Source of the DNA: Osedax frankpressi
Taxonomy: Eukaryota > Annelida > Polychaeta > Sabellida > Siboglinidae
Length of the DNA stretch: 64,000 bases
Assembly: GCA_964035775.1 (NCBI GenBank)
Contig: OZ038313.1
Coordinates: 22,818,264 to 22,882,263, forward strand
Direction of reading: 5' to 3'
The notes below the pieces were generated by a model. It was not told the DNA's origin, searched no databases, and was given only the letters and a program-made list of their open reading frames with translations. A program made the position numbers and the translations under genes. This document shows positions 1 to 13,151 of this stretch, in pieces. The first letter of the stretch is position 1. Every line of letters starts with the position of its first letter.

Positions 1-325
1 GTTATGATAAATGGGGTCAAGCTGAAACATATGGAGTAATTCATATACAGCAATACATTGAATATAAGTGAATTCCTTCAATAGAAATGGGGTTATGAAT
101 GGTAGAGATAGGTTATATGTAAACGAATGTACTTATAAATATCAATACCTAATGTAAAATATGTTTTATTATATGTCCCATAGCTTAGAATTGAGATAAC
201 ATATGAAATCAAAAAGGATATTAAATAATAGTCCGAAAATACATCATATATAAAATACATCATATTGAAAGATATATCAAGTAAAGGAAGAAGGAAATGT
301 TACTATAATGTGTATTGTCACTGAC

Positions 326-1360
326 CACAATTACGCAAGACAGTCGAGGCCATTGCTTACGAGCAAACATTGATTTAGTAAGTGCTTCAAGGAACGTGAA
401 AACGTTGGGAGCGCAAATTGCTATAATCAACATGAACACTGTCAAATCCCTCTCAAACTTACTCTGGAGTAGGAATGGATTAGTGTTATTGCAGCTAGGA
501 AGATGGGCAAGTTAGGTGTGTGAATAAGGAATAGGGTTAGATCTTGAGTTATATGCCAGCGTAGGGTTAGAGTTATGGGTTGAGGTTTGGTTTATGGTTA
601 GAATATAGATTAGGTTTATGGTTAGGATATATTATGAATAATATTGGGGTTATGATTATGGTTGTGATTATTATGGTTATGATTATGGTTATAGTTAGGG
701 TTATAGTTAGGGTTATTGTAAGGGTTATTGTAAGGGTTATTGTTAGGGTTATTGTTAGGGTTATTGTTAGGGTTATTGTTAGGGTTATTGTTAGGGTTAT
801 TGTTAGGGTTATTGTTAGGATTATTGTTATGGTTATTGTTAGGGTTATTGTTAGGGTTATTGTTAGGATTATTGTTATGGTTATTGTTAGGGTTATTGTT
901 AGTGTTATTATTAGGATAAATATTAAGTAAATATCCAACTTTTATAGGGTTATGATTATGGTTATGGTATATTTAAGTTTAAATTTTAGTTAAATATTGG
1001 TTTGGGATAGGATTATGGCTAGGGTTAGATGTGCTTAATAATTCAATTAGTTTAGTATACACATTTCGCATAGTAACTCACTAAAACCTTTCCGTTGTCG
1101 CGTACATTAGAAGTCATGGTTACGATTGACAACTTGCTGACGGCGGAACACGCTAGCACCAATGTGAAGAGCAACAGGTAGATCAAACATTTCAACAGTC
1201 GCAGCGGACCTAAGATAACGGACGTTGTGAAACCGAGTTGTGAGCTATGTGTTGCTATATAGAGTAGATCGTAGAGCTCACCTAGGAAACATCTAGAACC
1301 AGAAGAACCTCGGCTATCAGGATTTATCGACATGAAGATATCCCATGCGTCGTGGTTCAT
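326..1360 (-). CDS. CHS: Chitin synthase-like, N-terminal exons (partial, continues off left edge)
   Basis: Two exons are seen on the minus strand, 1360..1088 and 463..326, both in phase 0. The first begins right after a CAG acceptor with MNHDAWDIF and contains a hydrophobic stretch LKCLIYLLLFTLVLACSAVSK followed by MTSNV. The second reads FERDLTVFMLIIAICAPNVF and then a basic loop ARKQWPR. Known family pattern: metazoan chitin synthases start with a WD(V/I)F motif, then a first membrane segment ending in K...MTS, then ER...P..FT in the second segment with a basic KxxxxP loop. The match is with this region only; the catalytic QRRRW part would lie beyond the left edge. The enzyme makes chitin from UDP-GlcNAc at the plasma membrane. 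Donors used are GTTTTA (1087) and GTCAGT (325). A short exon between the two may be missing, because the usual YCN segment is not seen. Alternative: another multi-pass protein. Confidence 0.62.
640..905. repeat. TTAGGG-like 12-bp minisatellite inside a chitin synthase intron
   Basis: About 18-20 tandem copies of TTAGGGTTATTG, with variants TAAGGGTTATTG and TTATGGTTATTG, flanked on both sides (540-640, 940-1030) by looser GGGTTA-type sequence. Each unit holds one vertebrate-type telomere hexamer plus a degenerate one. It lies between the exons at 326-463 and 1088-1360, so the minus-strand transcript carries CAATAACCCTAA. Open frames through it on both strands are only repeats of hydrophobic residues. 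Confidence 0.9.
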
Positions 1361-3605
1361 CTGACTGCGTATTTAAATAGGTTGTATTGTATTGTATTAT
1401 GTTGTTTTGCGAACATTCTATGAAGTTGTGTTTAATTATATATATGCAGGCATATATACTGGTATATTAGCATAGTCTACTCGAGAGAATTACTGAAACA
1501 GTAACACGGAAACAATTATTAAAATATTAATAAGGATAATTTATAAATGTTTAAATAATAAGTATTTAAGGACGCCTTGAAGAGTCTATGATTAAATTAA
1601 GAGCTGAGATTCTCAGGAATTTTTAACATAGAGCATACATTATGAAGTTTCGTGAGCTGGGCTCTCCCGTAGTGCTGTTATGAGAGTAATGATTAGAGTT
1701 GTTTGGATCTTTCAACTAGTAAAGAAGATTTACGGTTGGAGATGTGATATTTAGATGATAGTATAGTTTTAATAATTTAAGAAATCTAGTAATTTAAATG
1801 TTGGAGAGAGATTGAATGAAGAGTAATTGAAATATAAAATATTATATTTATGGGTTGTGAATTAGCATATATAGTAAATTATATTTTAGATATGTTAAAA
1901 ACAATACATTTATATTTAAATTAGAACTGGAGAATAATTAGAAAATTAGAGGATAGAGTTGATTTGACTTTTTCTAGAATTTTACAGTATATTTTAAAAT
2001 CGTCAGTGTTAATATGATAATTAAAATTGGAGAATGAGAATAAGATAATAGATAATAAAGAGAATTAGTATATTAAGAACAAAGGGGTTCCTATTATATT
2101 ACCTTACCAAACACCTTATAACATATGTGGTGGTTAAACTTACTACATTTATTGATATACGAAATGTACGGTTAGATATGTATAATATGAACAAATCAAG
2201 AACATCACCTACCATTCTAATCTCAGTGAACGTATCGAGAGAATAATTTGGTCAAGAGAATCATATTAACTGCATAGATAAATTAGAATTAGTATAACTC
2301 GGTGCTACGAAATATATATGCACAGTGTGCATTGCACACTCTAGAGTACATATCGAATTAGAGAATTCAGGAATTTGTAGGGGAAGATCTGCAAGGAGTT
2401 TAGACACGATAGAAAGTTGCTATGTAGAACATAACACGTCAACATTGGGTTTTAAGAATGAGTATAATTTGCACAATTTGCATAATGGCAGTGGGAATAT
2501 TCAATTGAAGTAAGTTGTGTATTATGTGGGTGGTATAAGGAAATAATAATTAAGTTGATAGATATTTAGGAGGTAATGATAATCATTGTGGACTGAGTAA
2601 ATTAACAGCAAATAACATTTATTTAGTAATTAATGAGGAAAAAATTTGTAAAACTTTGAATTTTAAACATCGAAGTTAAAAGGGAAATGATAAGAAAAAT
2701 CTATCCAAGAATTCAATTATCAATTCGAAAAATATATCATGAATTATTTCTATTGAATACATCAATATAAGTAATATTTGCGAGCAAGATAGAATTCCCT
2801 GCGATATTTAAATTATTACAGTTTGATAAGTCCATAATATTATATTGATTTTATAGGGCTTGGATCTAAAAAGAAGTTTATAAGACGTTGTGTTAGTAAA
2901 TGAGATGGCATTATATTATACTGTATGATATACAGTACATGATTTATAGAAACAATCGAATATACCAGAAATTAAATTGTGGAAGGTTTATATAATATGC
3001 AGGTTTACGTAATGGTTGATATTAGAAAATTTTAATTTTCAAAATATAGAATAGTGATCATTAATGAAGGGGCCTCTAAAACAATTACCAGCGAAATTAG
3101 AAATAAATTGGAATATCACGAGGTCGAGAATATTACCATGAATTTTTGTTGGAATATTGATGTGTAAAAGTATTCATTAACAAATAAAGATACTTTACAC
3201 ATAAAAGTAAATGGAGTTAAGTAATATGTATTAATATTTAAATCTACAAAAATTATCATTGTTTCACAAATGTAATCAATTACTTTGATATTCATTATTT
3301 AATTAGTACTTATTATTTATATAACTATAACAAATTAATCACAAAAAGTGTCTTCGAAGGTATGGTGCGTTATATGTTGGTAGATATAAGTTTCACTTAA
3401 ATTACTTGTATGGGATAAATAACTAAATCTAATATATTTAATAAAATATTATCTACTTATTAAGTTATTAAGTAACGTACTTATTATAATATAAAAATAT
3501 ATATATATCTAATTTGTATTTATATCACTATTTTTATTATTGTATAATATCTGAAAAATCATGATTAATTATTGATAGGTCAATAAATAAATTAATATAT
3601 AATAT

Positions 3606-3668
<63 letters not shown>

Positions 3669-3690
3669 GTATATTCGGTTAAATAATAAC
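1361..3690. other. AT-rich non-coding DNA (probable first intron of chitin synthase-like gene)
   Basis: No exon with a recognisable product was found on either strand. A 62-codon frame at 2325-2513 has no family resemblance. It holds a TA dinucleotide run at about 3600-3659. Confidence 0.5.
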
Positions 3691-3729
3691 AAACATGCTG
3701 TGTCCATGGTTTGTGTCTCTGTTAGCCAT
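3691..3729 (-). CDS. Candidate first coding exon of the chitin synthase-like gene
   Basis: On the minus strand an ATG at 3729 opens MANRDTNHGHSMF, followed by a GTTATT donor at 3690. It ends in phase 0, which fits the acceptor directly before MNHDAW at 1360. It lies at the downstream edge of an unusually GC-rich patch, as a promoter-proximal exon might. Acidic and Ser-rich codons are open upstream too (to about 3830), so the start could be earlier. There is no homology to prove it; the link is by phase, strand and position only. Confidence 0.3.
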
Positions 3730-3960
3730 ATCTGAGTCACTGCAATTGCCGGTATAAGAAGAGTAGGCAGGAATACCGCTATCGAGTGTCACATGCAGAC
3801 TAACACTAACGTTACTATAACTGATATATGCGTGCCTGGGAGTCGAGACTCATCACCACGCAGATGGCGTCTCTAGATACCGACATATCGCCGGTAAAAG
3901 TGTCAGTTTTACGGAGACAGCTTGCCTCGAGTTCAACCGGTCCCTGACCACTGAATGCTA
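3715..3960. promoter_or_regulatory. GC-rich island in AT-rich desert, possible promoter/5' exon
   Basis: Roughly 250 bp with near-balanced base composition and many CpG steps, while several kilobases on each side are about four-fifths A+T. It sits at the presumed 5' end of the minus-strand chitin synthase-like gene and more than 2 kb from MED27. Coding use of part of it is possible. The regulatory role is inferred from position and composition. Confidence 0.35.
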
Positions 3961-4293
3961 ACTATATTTAGTTACTTCAGTAAGTCGTAATTAAATTACT
4001 TTTCAACCATTTAATTGGCAATTATTGATTTCGTTTGTACTCCTCTACTGTATATACACCATATGCAATAGTACATATCGCAATTATACTTTAAAAATAG
4101 ATGTATTGGCTAGATAATTGTTTATACACATATTATATTATATATCAAATAATTATTTTTTAAATGTAAAAATAAAGTACTACAAAATCTACCCACAGAG
4201 CTGCCTGCAAAATTGTGGTATTCTTTTAGGCTTTAAAACCAATGCAGTTATAACAATTTATTTATTTTATTTGTCATATATATTATTTTAATG

Positions 4294-4325
<32 letters not shown>

Positions 4326-6155
4326 ATTTGTTACTATAAGTCAACAAATGGATAGAATAACAAACATTTATAAAAATAGAAAATATCTGTGGAATAGCAA
4401 TGTTTCCTATGAAATCATAAAGAAACTTTTTTTCAAGAAAAGTCAATTTAAGAATTTTAAAAGATAAAAATCAAATTTATATATTTCAAAGTATATAACT
4501 CAACAAAGCATTAACATTGATTCTTTAAAATATCTAATTTACACATTACTATTATCCATAGGCATTCATCATATTATAAATGTGGTATACAATTACTAGC
4601 CAGTAAATACATATAACAAAATAATCTTATAACAATGTTATCTTAACTGATAAACCAAATATAATAACTAATATTCATATTAAAATATAATTATCAACCA
4701 TTGATTTAAAGACTAATAAATGTGAATCATTAAGCTTTTCATAATATTTGCAAGGTAAGCACAAACTAATCTCTCTGAGGATGCGGTGAAGCTAAGAAAC
4801 TGGATCACGTCGCCGACTCTATTTTATGTATTTGGTACATATTAGCAATTCAGAGAAGCTATATTGTATTATCTCTTTAAATTGACCTTTGTACAGGTAG
4901 ATTAGCGAGTTATCCACTATTCTTGAAGGGGAAAACAAATAAGTTTTGTCAGAATAGCACACCTATATTATTGATGATTTATTAGCTATCTAAACTAGTG
5001 TTTTAACAATCGAATTTTGTTTACCTCGAAAGTCTTCGATAACTTACTCCAGAAAATGTTTTGCAGGATCACTATCAAATAACTGATCCAACTAATCTAC
5101 CACTAGTTTAATTTACAATACTTTAACTTACCATTCCAAACATAATAACTGACAAGATAAAGTTACAGGTACCACAACTTTGACTTTACGCATGATATAT
5201 CGTTATATTATATAGAGGATTATTTACTGATATGTATTCTATGTACTTGTACATATAATGTGTTATGAAATGAATGAGCGAAGTAATACGATTTACATAA
5301 TGTAAACGCCTTAACTCAACTCAACATCAAATTATCCATTACATACCCCAATAAACCTGATATTATTATATATAATATGAATATAAAATTTATAATTTAT
5401 ATTAATATGATTGATGTCACAATGTCACATCAATATCACATTTTGACAATTTATAAACTAGATCAAAGGTAATGTATCAATTCAGGGTTTAACATCTGTA
5501 GTTTTGTGTATAGTTTATTTTCTTTGTTCTAGGTCTTTAGATAATTATATTTTAAGAGTAAAGCTTGTTTTCTACGTGAATGTATATATACAGAATAATT
5601 ATTATTAAATAAATATTATCTTAATTCAATCTAGAAAGTGTATACTATTTATTTTTATATGTTATATACTCAAGGATATTATGATGAGGTATCACAACTT
5701 TTAAAACACTTACTCAATACGATTCTACGCTTATAGTTGAAGTTATGTTAAGTTATGGAATATATATATATAACATAGTATTAAATATACCGGGTACTAG
5801 GAAATACAATAATATAGCTTATATTTTATACGACTCGAGCATGTTTTGCAATATCTGAAAATAGATATATTTATAAAATCACTATACCTACATCCAAGAT
5901 TATCAAATTAATTTTAAAATTAATATAAATATAAAAACCCGTTATATATAAAACTATTATATTTTCCATATATTTACATTGTAAATCTATGTATATCTAA
6001 TATTATCATAGATTTCTATTTACAATTTAGGTAAATACAAATCTATGAATATTATACATATTCAAAATACTAATTTCTCCACTAATTTTTACAGAAATTA
6101 TTTTTCAAAATTTAAATATTAATTATTTTCATATAATATTTATTTTTCTATATCT
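3961..6155. other. Intergenic AT-rich stretch upstream of MED27
   Basis: No exon, RNA gene or clear repeat family seen. A short TA run lies at about 4295-4322. The MED27 promoter should be near its 3' end but no distinct motif stands out. Confidence 0.5.
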
Positions 6156-8894
6156 ATGTCTACCGTTAGTGAATTATACAATCAACTCAGCCTATGTCTT
6201 CAGAATACTAGAAAATTACGGTATAATGTTTCTCATGTAATAACAAGATTAAGTGATGGAGTATCATTTGAAAATTATAAAAAAAAAGATGAAAATAACG
6301 AATCTGATTCATGCAAAGAATATTTATCTGAATTACAGCAATTATTATTGGAAGTAAATACATCATATGAGTATGTATTGAAATACTAAATATATATATA
6401 TATATTAACTTTATTCTAGCTTTATAGTAACTGTATTCTTTATCTATACATATAGATGTTTTGTAATAATAAATGTATAATATTTATACAGAGATACTAT
6501 ATTATATTTATATAATTTCAGAATTAATTCTTAAATTTCTAGTAATTTGTATAACCATATACAGAGTATAGGGATATACAGCTTATAAATAAGAATTCAA
6601 TATATGCTGTATTTATTATCTAGATTCATAATTAATTTTGATTTTTAACTGTATATATCAGTCACTTCTGCTATTTAAATATAGACAAACACATTTTATA
6701 ATATTGATACTAAATATCTATTTTATGAATATTTGTTATATAATAATATTTATCCACGCATACCAATAATTATAGTGAAGTAGAAAAATCGTCTCTGGCA
6801 CTGGTGCCATCTTCGACATCCCTAGGTAATTCAAGTTTATTATTAGTAGAGCCGTATCTATGTCGCACTCCGCTTTACCTCCAGGTATCGCAATCATACA
6901 AATGGATGGCAAAGGTTGAATGTATATCAAAATTAATTCATATCCCGTAACATATTTATTGTGGAAAATTACATAAGATATTAATCTTTATCTTTAGTAA
7001 AATTGATTTATATATATTAGTAATGTTATATGTAATTAAATCATGATTTTAGATGTCTGAATATTCAAATCTTACATATACACTTTTGAATCAAAATTCA
7101 TTGAAACGTTCAAATTGCGGTTTCCTAAATAAAGGTCAAAGACGAAATCAAAATACTAGTCACTTAATTCAGCCTAAGTTAGTTTGTAGATGTATAGTAA
7201 TTATTTATTATTTTATAGATATCGAATTGTATTTGTTTGATATATATTTGTAATTAAATGCATGTAAAATAAATTTCTATTTAATCTAATAATATATTTA
7301 TTTAGTATTGTTGAAAACTTTATGAAGTCTCTGGATCGGTTTTTTCAATCCATCACTATAAATATTAGCCGGCCACAAGGTGGATTAAGTTGCTACCTTC
7401 AAGTTAATATTAAGTACAATGTCCTGCTTAGAAACATCTAAATTTATCTTATAATTAGTCAACTTATTAATGAATCATTCCATTGAATATATATAATGGT
7501 TACTCAAACCAATTACTTTTTAAATAATTAAATTGCAATATAATTAATATTTATAATATTACGCTATTCTGGTCAATATATTTAATGAACGCATATTTAC
7601 TCATAGCGGATTCTATGAGTAAAAGCGACGTATTTGTATTGTATCACCACAAACAGCTAACAATCGGACGTACGATGAAGGTTTTGATGTTCATGAGAGG
7701 CTGTGCCATAGAGAATGTGGTGTGCAAGGCCTTCAATGAAACACTGTATGACAACACTAATAAGGTGGGCAGTCAAATTATGCATACATCAGTAGAATTT
7801 ACGTAACAACTATTAACATATAATATAAGTTATCATATAATTGGAGTCATAAAAATAAATAAATTAACCTGTATATTCAATATGTAAGTATTCTCATGAA
7901 TATATTGTTTTATAGTAATTCTAATTAGTAATTACTAATGTTTAATTATTACTTATCAAATCAATATTATTAACTTTATTCATAATTTCTAATCATTAAT
8001 TGTTTTATTTAATTTAGTATAAGTAACCCACTACCTTTTATATTATACTACATCTGTTACTTTCCTATATCTATTAACTTCTGTAATCCGATATTTCTAA
8101 AACTCCTATTGATTCTATTCAACGCTAACAGCTCCATGCTTGCGAATATCCACGCCAAATGCACTCTATGAGATAAATGACCTTACATTATACCTCACAC
8201 TATCCCCATCTGCCTAGTTGAACGTGTACACCCAGTCCAAGCATAAAGTGTTCCGTGCGATCACCTGCAATATGACGTCCACCGTACTGGAGTTGCAGTC
8301 TAGTGGTTTGCATGAACAGATCATCTTCAAAAATCTCTTTGTTAGTTCTTCGGCTCAACGTGATTTATTGATGTTTAGCGAGAGTGTTTTACTAGCGAAA
8401 TAATGTTACAAATAGTGAGGCTGTAGTGATTTCAACTATATAGGTGTTAAGAATAGTTTACAATTTAGTATACTAAATGGGTTTCTGTGCCATAAGGGTT
8501 TTTACCCTCTAAACAATGTTTTATATTATAATAATAGAATTTTAAGTAATATAAGACCTGATGAAATATGATTATCACATTATTATTGAGAATGGTATAT
8601 TTAGATTTTTGACCTAATAATAATATATATATTTCGATCAATAATTGATTAGATATATATTAGTATCAATAATGAGAATATCAAAAGATACTTTTTCCTA
8701 CTGAACAATAGCAAGTTTAAATTATATAAAAGATATTATATTACATTCATTATTTGCAGGTCTGGCTGGATTCATATCAGAATATATTTAAAATACGTTG
8801 TAAAACGTGTAATAAACACCTAAAAAATGGACTACCCCCAACTTGGAAACATTTACAAACATTCGAGAATTACCACGAACTATGTAGGAATTAA
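6156..8894 (+). CDS. MED27: Mediator complex subunit 27 (MED27), 8 exons, complete
   Basis: Exons 6156..6370, 6776..6825, 6850..6914, 7053..7177, 7306..7402, 7657..7764, 8218..8340 and 8760..8894 join in phase to 305 codons plus stop, close to the human 311 residues. Recognisable blocks in order: an N-terminal helical segment (STVSELYNQLSLCLQ), TPLYLQVSQSYKWMAK, LLNQNSLKRS, then LTIGRTMKVLMFMRG, and the hallmark C-terminus with C275-x2-C278, NGLPPTW and H300-x2-C303. These match human MED27 blocks such as LLNQQSLKRS and DGLPPTW. MED27 is a tail/upper-region subunit of Mediator, bridging activators and RNA polymerase II in the nucleus. The start ATG follows an AT-rich leader; AATAAA lies at 8931, 36 bp past the stop. 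Its 3' end faces THOC7. No damage is seen. Confidence 0.95.
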
Positions 8895-9029
8895 GACCTT
8901 TCATTTACTAGTAGTCAATGAATCACTAGAAATAAATAAATTTTATACAAACTCTAGTTTCTTAATTTATTTGTAATATAAAAAATAAATAAATAATCAT
9001 TAACATTAAACATCATTTATTTAAGAATA
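8895..9029. terminator. Shared 3' intergenic spacer of convergent MED27 and THOC7
   Basis: The 135 bp between the two stop codons hold AATAAA on the plus strand at 8931-8936 (for MED27) and TTTATT at 9016-9021, which is AATAAA on the minus strand nine bases past the THOC7 stop. The two 3' UTRs could overlap. Confidence 0.7.
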
Positions 9030-11387
9030 TCATTCTTCATCTATAGTTGTAGTAGGCGGTATTACATTCTCTGAGTTAAATTAAATAATGATTATTAATT
9101 ACTAGTTATATATTATACAGTTGTTTACATTCAATTAGTTGATGGTTTTTAAAATATAAAGATATTTTTAAGATATGTAATATTCATTCAAGGAAATCCG
9201 CTACAAATAAATTTCACATGTAAAAGAATAGAGTTTTTTTAAATAACTCTAATGCTAATACTACTAGTTTATGAATAATTAATATATTCAATTCAAATAA
9301 AAATAAGATACAAAAATTGTATTCTTAATATTTGTTGGTCAAATTTATAAAACAAAGTTCAACACTATTTATCGAATTTTAAAATGATCTAATGGCAATA
9401 TAAAATATTTTATCTTCTATCTATAATCGGTCAATATAAAAAATGTAGTAGTATATTGTTTGTCAAATTTAAGAATAATTAGAAAATCAACCTTTTTATC
9501 AAGTTTTTTAAATAATTTTTCAGTATATTTCAGTTGTAATTGATTTTTTAAAGATTTAAAATTAAATAATAAGTAAATATAATTAAATAGTGTATTATAT
9601 TATGCAGATATAATGTGATAATAATTATGATTAAAAAATGTGATAATAATAATAATTAATATAATGAAACAATAATAATTAAAATTGAAATGAATTAAAT
9701 TTAAAACAGTGATTAAAAAGTGAATTTAAATTTGACTGTAGACACCAATTGGTTATGAAACGAAAAAAATAAATATCATAACCTATGATATTTGTTGTTC
9801 TAAATAAAAATGAAAGTTCAAACTTTAATTTAAAAAAAATTAAATATAGTATAATTAGATTTTTTACTAAGTTTTCTAATTTGAAATTTTAACAGATGAT
9901 ATAAAATAAATCATTATTTTATCCAATATAAAAAAAATCTTAATAATTTATTTTTTGCAACACCGGATCACCTTAATAATTAAATCATACTTATTAATTA
10001 AATAAATAATAGAAATATACAAGATAAATAAAATAGAAAGAATATTGAATAAGCAAGATCATTTATAAAAAAACTTTTGATTAATATTTATTTATTAGAT
10101 CGTGATAGTTATTATAAATACTATACCAAATATTATACGAATAATGTTATAATATTTCTTCAATGAAATGTTTGATAAAAATGGGTGATTATTATATCTT
10201 GTAAAATATATTTAGTCTAACCTTTAATATTCTTATCCATTTCATATGTGGTTAGAATTAATGTGTTCAATTGTTTCTTTCTCAAATTCATCTGAAAATA
10301 ATATGAATTAGCGGTCTTATGAATAACTATTACAGTAATAGTTGAATTATATTCTTTTAAATTAATGTGTTAACCATTAATGTCTTTTCTTTCAAAATAT
10401 TGTCTAAAGATTTAATGTCTTTATGAAGATTTGCAATTTTGCTGAAATAATAAATTTGTATAATTCTACTATTTATGACAATATTTAATTTAATATGAAT
10501 GTATATATATGATATACTAGCTAAAAAATAGTAACTTTTTGGTTGATTCTCTGGGAGGATATTGACCAATAACTTTAGAAATAGCTTCGTATTCTGTAAA
10601 TTATTATTAAATAATAAAATATTTAAATTAAAAAATATAAAGAAACAATGAAAAATTATAATATACCTTAATAAATAATAATGGATATTATATTATGAGT
10701 ATATTATAATGTACTAAATAATTATTAAAAAATGTATAATATATATAGAATTACTCAATAGTTAATAGTAAATAATAAATATGTTATAACCTTGGCGATG
10801 TTTTTTAATTAATCTCGCCTTTTTTAAAATTTCTTTATTTTTTAACAATCTTGATTTTGCCAATTTAATCATATTCGCTAATTTTTTAAATTGATATTTA
10901 AAAATATTGTATTATAATGCAAAATTATATATTTTATATAATTTTACTATATAAAATTAAGATAGAATTAAAATTAATGTTGATTCATTTCAGATTTGAT
11001 ATATGAATATTGAATAATAAAATAAAATATAATTAATGCAATAATAATATTAACTAACTCAACCGTTTATTCTTGTCAAAATACTTATTCTGCTCTTTAT
11101 AACACATACGAGAAGTGCATTTCTGCAGTCCATATGCTTTTTCGCAGAATTGAACCATTGCGGTTAGTTTGCTCTGCATTGCACTGTAGAAATTAAAATT
11201 ATATTTGTATACTATAATAATGAACACCTGTGCTATTCATTCATTGTACAATATAGCGTAGCAAACATGTCTCCAGATGTATTTTCGTTATCCACCCATT
11301 TTACAAACATCCTCGTCAGGTTGTTAATTTTCTTAGTTCCGAGTTTTGTGTCACCATCAAATAAGAGCCTTCGTTTATTTATTTCCT
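9030..11387 (-). CDS. THOC7: THO complex subunit 7 (THOC7), 7 exons seen plus a tiny first exon
   Basis: Minus-strand exons 11387..11267, 11183..11059, 10877..10791, 10593..10518, 10441..10375, 10291..10222 and 9070..9030 join in phase. The product is about 197 residues (human 204). Landmarks: NKRRLLFDGD near the N-terminus (human RKRLLIDGDG), a KW motif, KKHRQEYEAISKVI (human RKNRQEYDALAKVI), RESTKK, and LRKKQLNTLI (human LRRKQFHVLL), ending in an acidic IDEE tail. The spacing between KW, the Cys block and RQEY agrees with human to within a residue. The body is predicted coiled coil, as in the family. THOC7 is part of the THO/TREX complex that couples transcription to mRNA export in the nucleus. 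The first exon must end in phase 1; a 7-nt exon ATGAGTA at 11736..11730, with a GTTTAT donor, fits but is unproven. It is convergent with MED27 and divergent from the ataxin-7-like gene. Confidence 0.94.
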
Positions 11388-13151
11388 CTGATTGTGAATA
11401 ATTTTAAAACACAATTCTAAATATGTATATTTTTTATTTAAAATGTTTAATATAAATACAATTGTATTCACAGAATTAATCTTTTATTTGTAGAATTTTA
11501 AGTAAACATAGTTCAGTATATAGAACTTCTATAGAGCATGTATATTAAAATAAATTGTTTTAACAAAATATTTTTATGATAAACAAGAATTTTGCAAATT
11601 AGAAATATGTTGATCGAAATACTCCAGATGTATTACAATACATCAGAATTAGTCAGTTGAGAAATTAAGGTATTAATGATGTAGGATTAATCATAGCTTA
11701 GTAAGCATTGAAGTTTAAAGTTTATAAACTACTCATTATTGACATAACATGAATCATATACCATATCATATATGTATGTATTTAATAATTTGCCAACTAT
11801 TATTATAAAATGTATACAGATATAAATATTTATTTAATATATGATTTAAACGTATAGTAACTATATTTATGCACTGGTATATCAGTATAGAAGTTGATCG
11901 GGGGTCATTATTATATTAGCATAAATCTAGTAAATAGTTAAATTACCAGTTAGTTATGAAGTTAAAATTATGCGATAGTATGTTGTCTTTATTGACTAGA
12001 TGTTATGTTATTTTGGAATTTGTTATTTAGATTTAAAAAAGTACAACAGTATAAATAACTGTTTTTTAAAATTAAACGCTAATACCTTTAATATCTTATA
12101 TATTTATTAATTTCTATAATGAAAGTATGCATTTTAAGAATTTATAATAAATAATACATATTAAATGATTTAAATTTAATTTAAATAATTTAATCGTATT
12201 AAAACTAAAAGTGTTATTGTAATTAGATTATATTATAATTAATAAAAATAACCATCCATAGTAAATACAATACAAATAACAGTTAGGCTAGTAAAAGATA
12301 ATTTAATATAATAATTCTATTAATTATTATATTTTTTAAATAAAATAAGGCTCGAATTTTTTTGCTGCCTTTATATACAATTGCATATAGAGAACAAAAG
12401 TAATTAAGTAATATATATGTTATTCATTGGAGTATATGAAATTATAATTATAATAATATATAATATTTAATAATATTATTATCTCTTTAATTTACTATTC
12501 ATATTTTAAATATATTAATTTTTTTAATAATTTAAATTTACAATCAAATATATTTACAGATAAATTAAATTAATATAATAATTATATTATGCGATATTGT
12601 AAGCGCGATTGTAATATATTTTTAAAATAAAATATGTTAGTAAAATGATTGTATACCTTGTTTAATTAATACCAATTTATACTAAATACAATTTTATAAA
12701 TTACAATTTATAAAATTATCTAGTATATATGCAATATTATCATTTTTTATAAAAACTTCTTTCTCATTATTAACGGCTTGTATCGTCAGATATTCGGATA
12801 TTAGGATACAGTAATATCGAAGAATTTATAATTTTAACAATTTTGATGATTATATATATTTTATAAAATATATATGTTTTTTTACACATGTAACAACGAT
12901 ATATCTCAATAATTGTAGTTATGATATTTTATAAATTATAGCATATACTATATCTATTGAACGAAATATTTAATATAATATATAAATATATATGTATGTT
13001 ATAAATATGTATTACATTTTATATAATCATTATCATTATCGTTTTATACTTGTATTATTAAAGAAATATAAAATGATCATTTTCAAATAGTATATAATTA
13101 CACAGGCTGTAATCTGTAATCTTCTGTTTCAAGTTAATTTCTCAATTAATA
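11388..13151. other. Region between divergent THOC7 and ataxin-7-like genes
   Basis: AT-rich, with no recognisable coding sequence beyond the possible 7-nt THOC7 first exon at 11730-11736. It should contain both promoters, but no CpG-rich patch or distinct box is visible. Confidence 0.5.

Noticed and set aside
640-905. True telomere end
   Set aside because: Units are 12 bp, not pure hexamers, and are flanked by exons of one gene.
573-938. Long open frames on both strands through the TTAGGG-like array
   Set aside because: Pure repeat translation (Ile-Thr-Leu or Arg-Val-Ile-Val units); the array lies in an intron.
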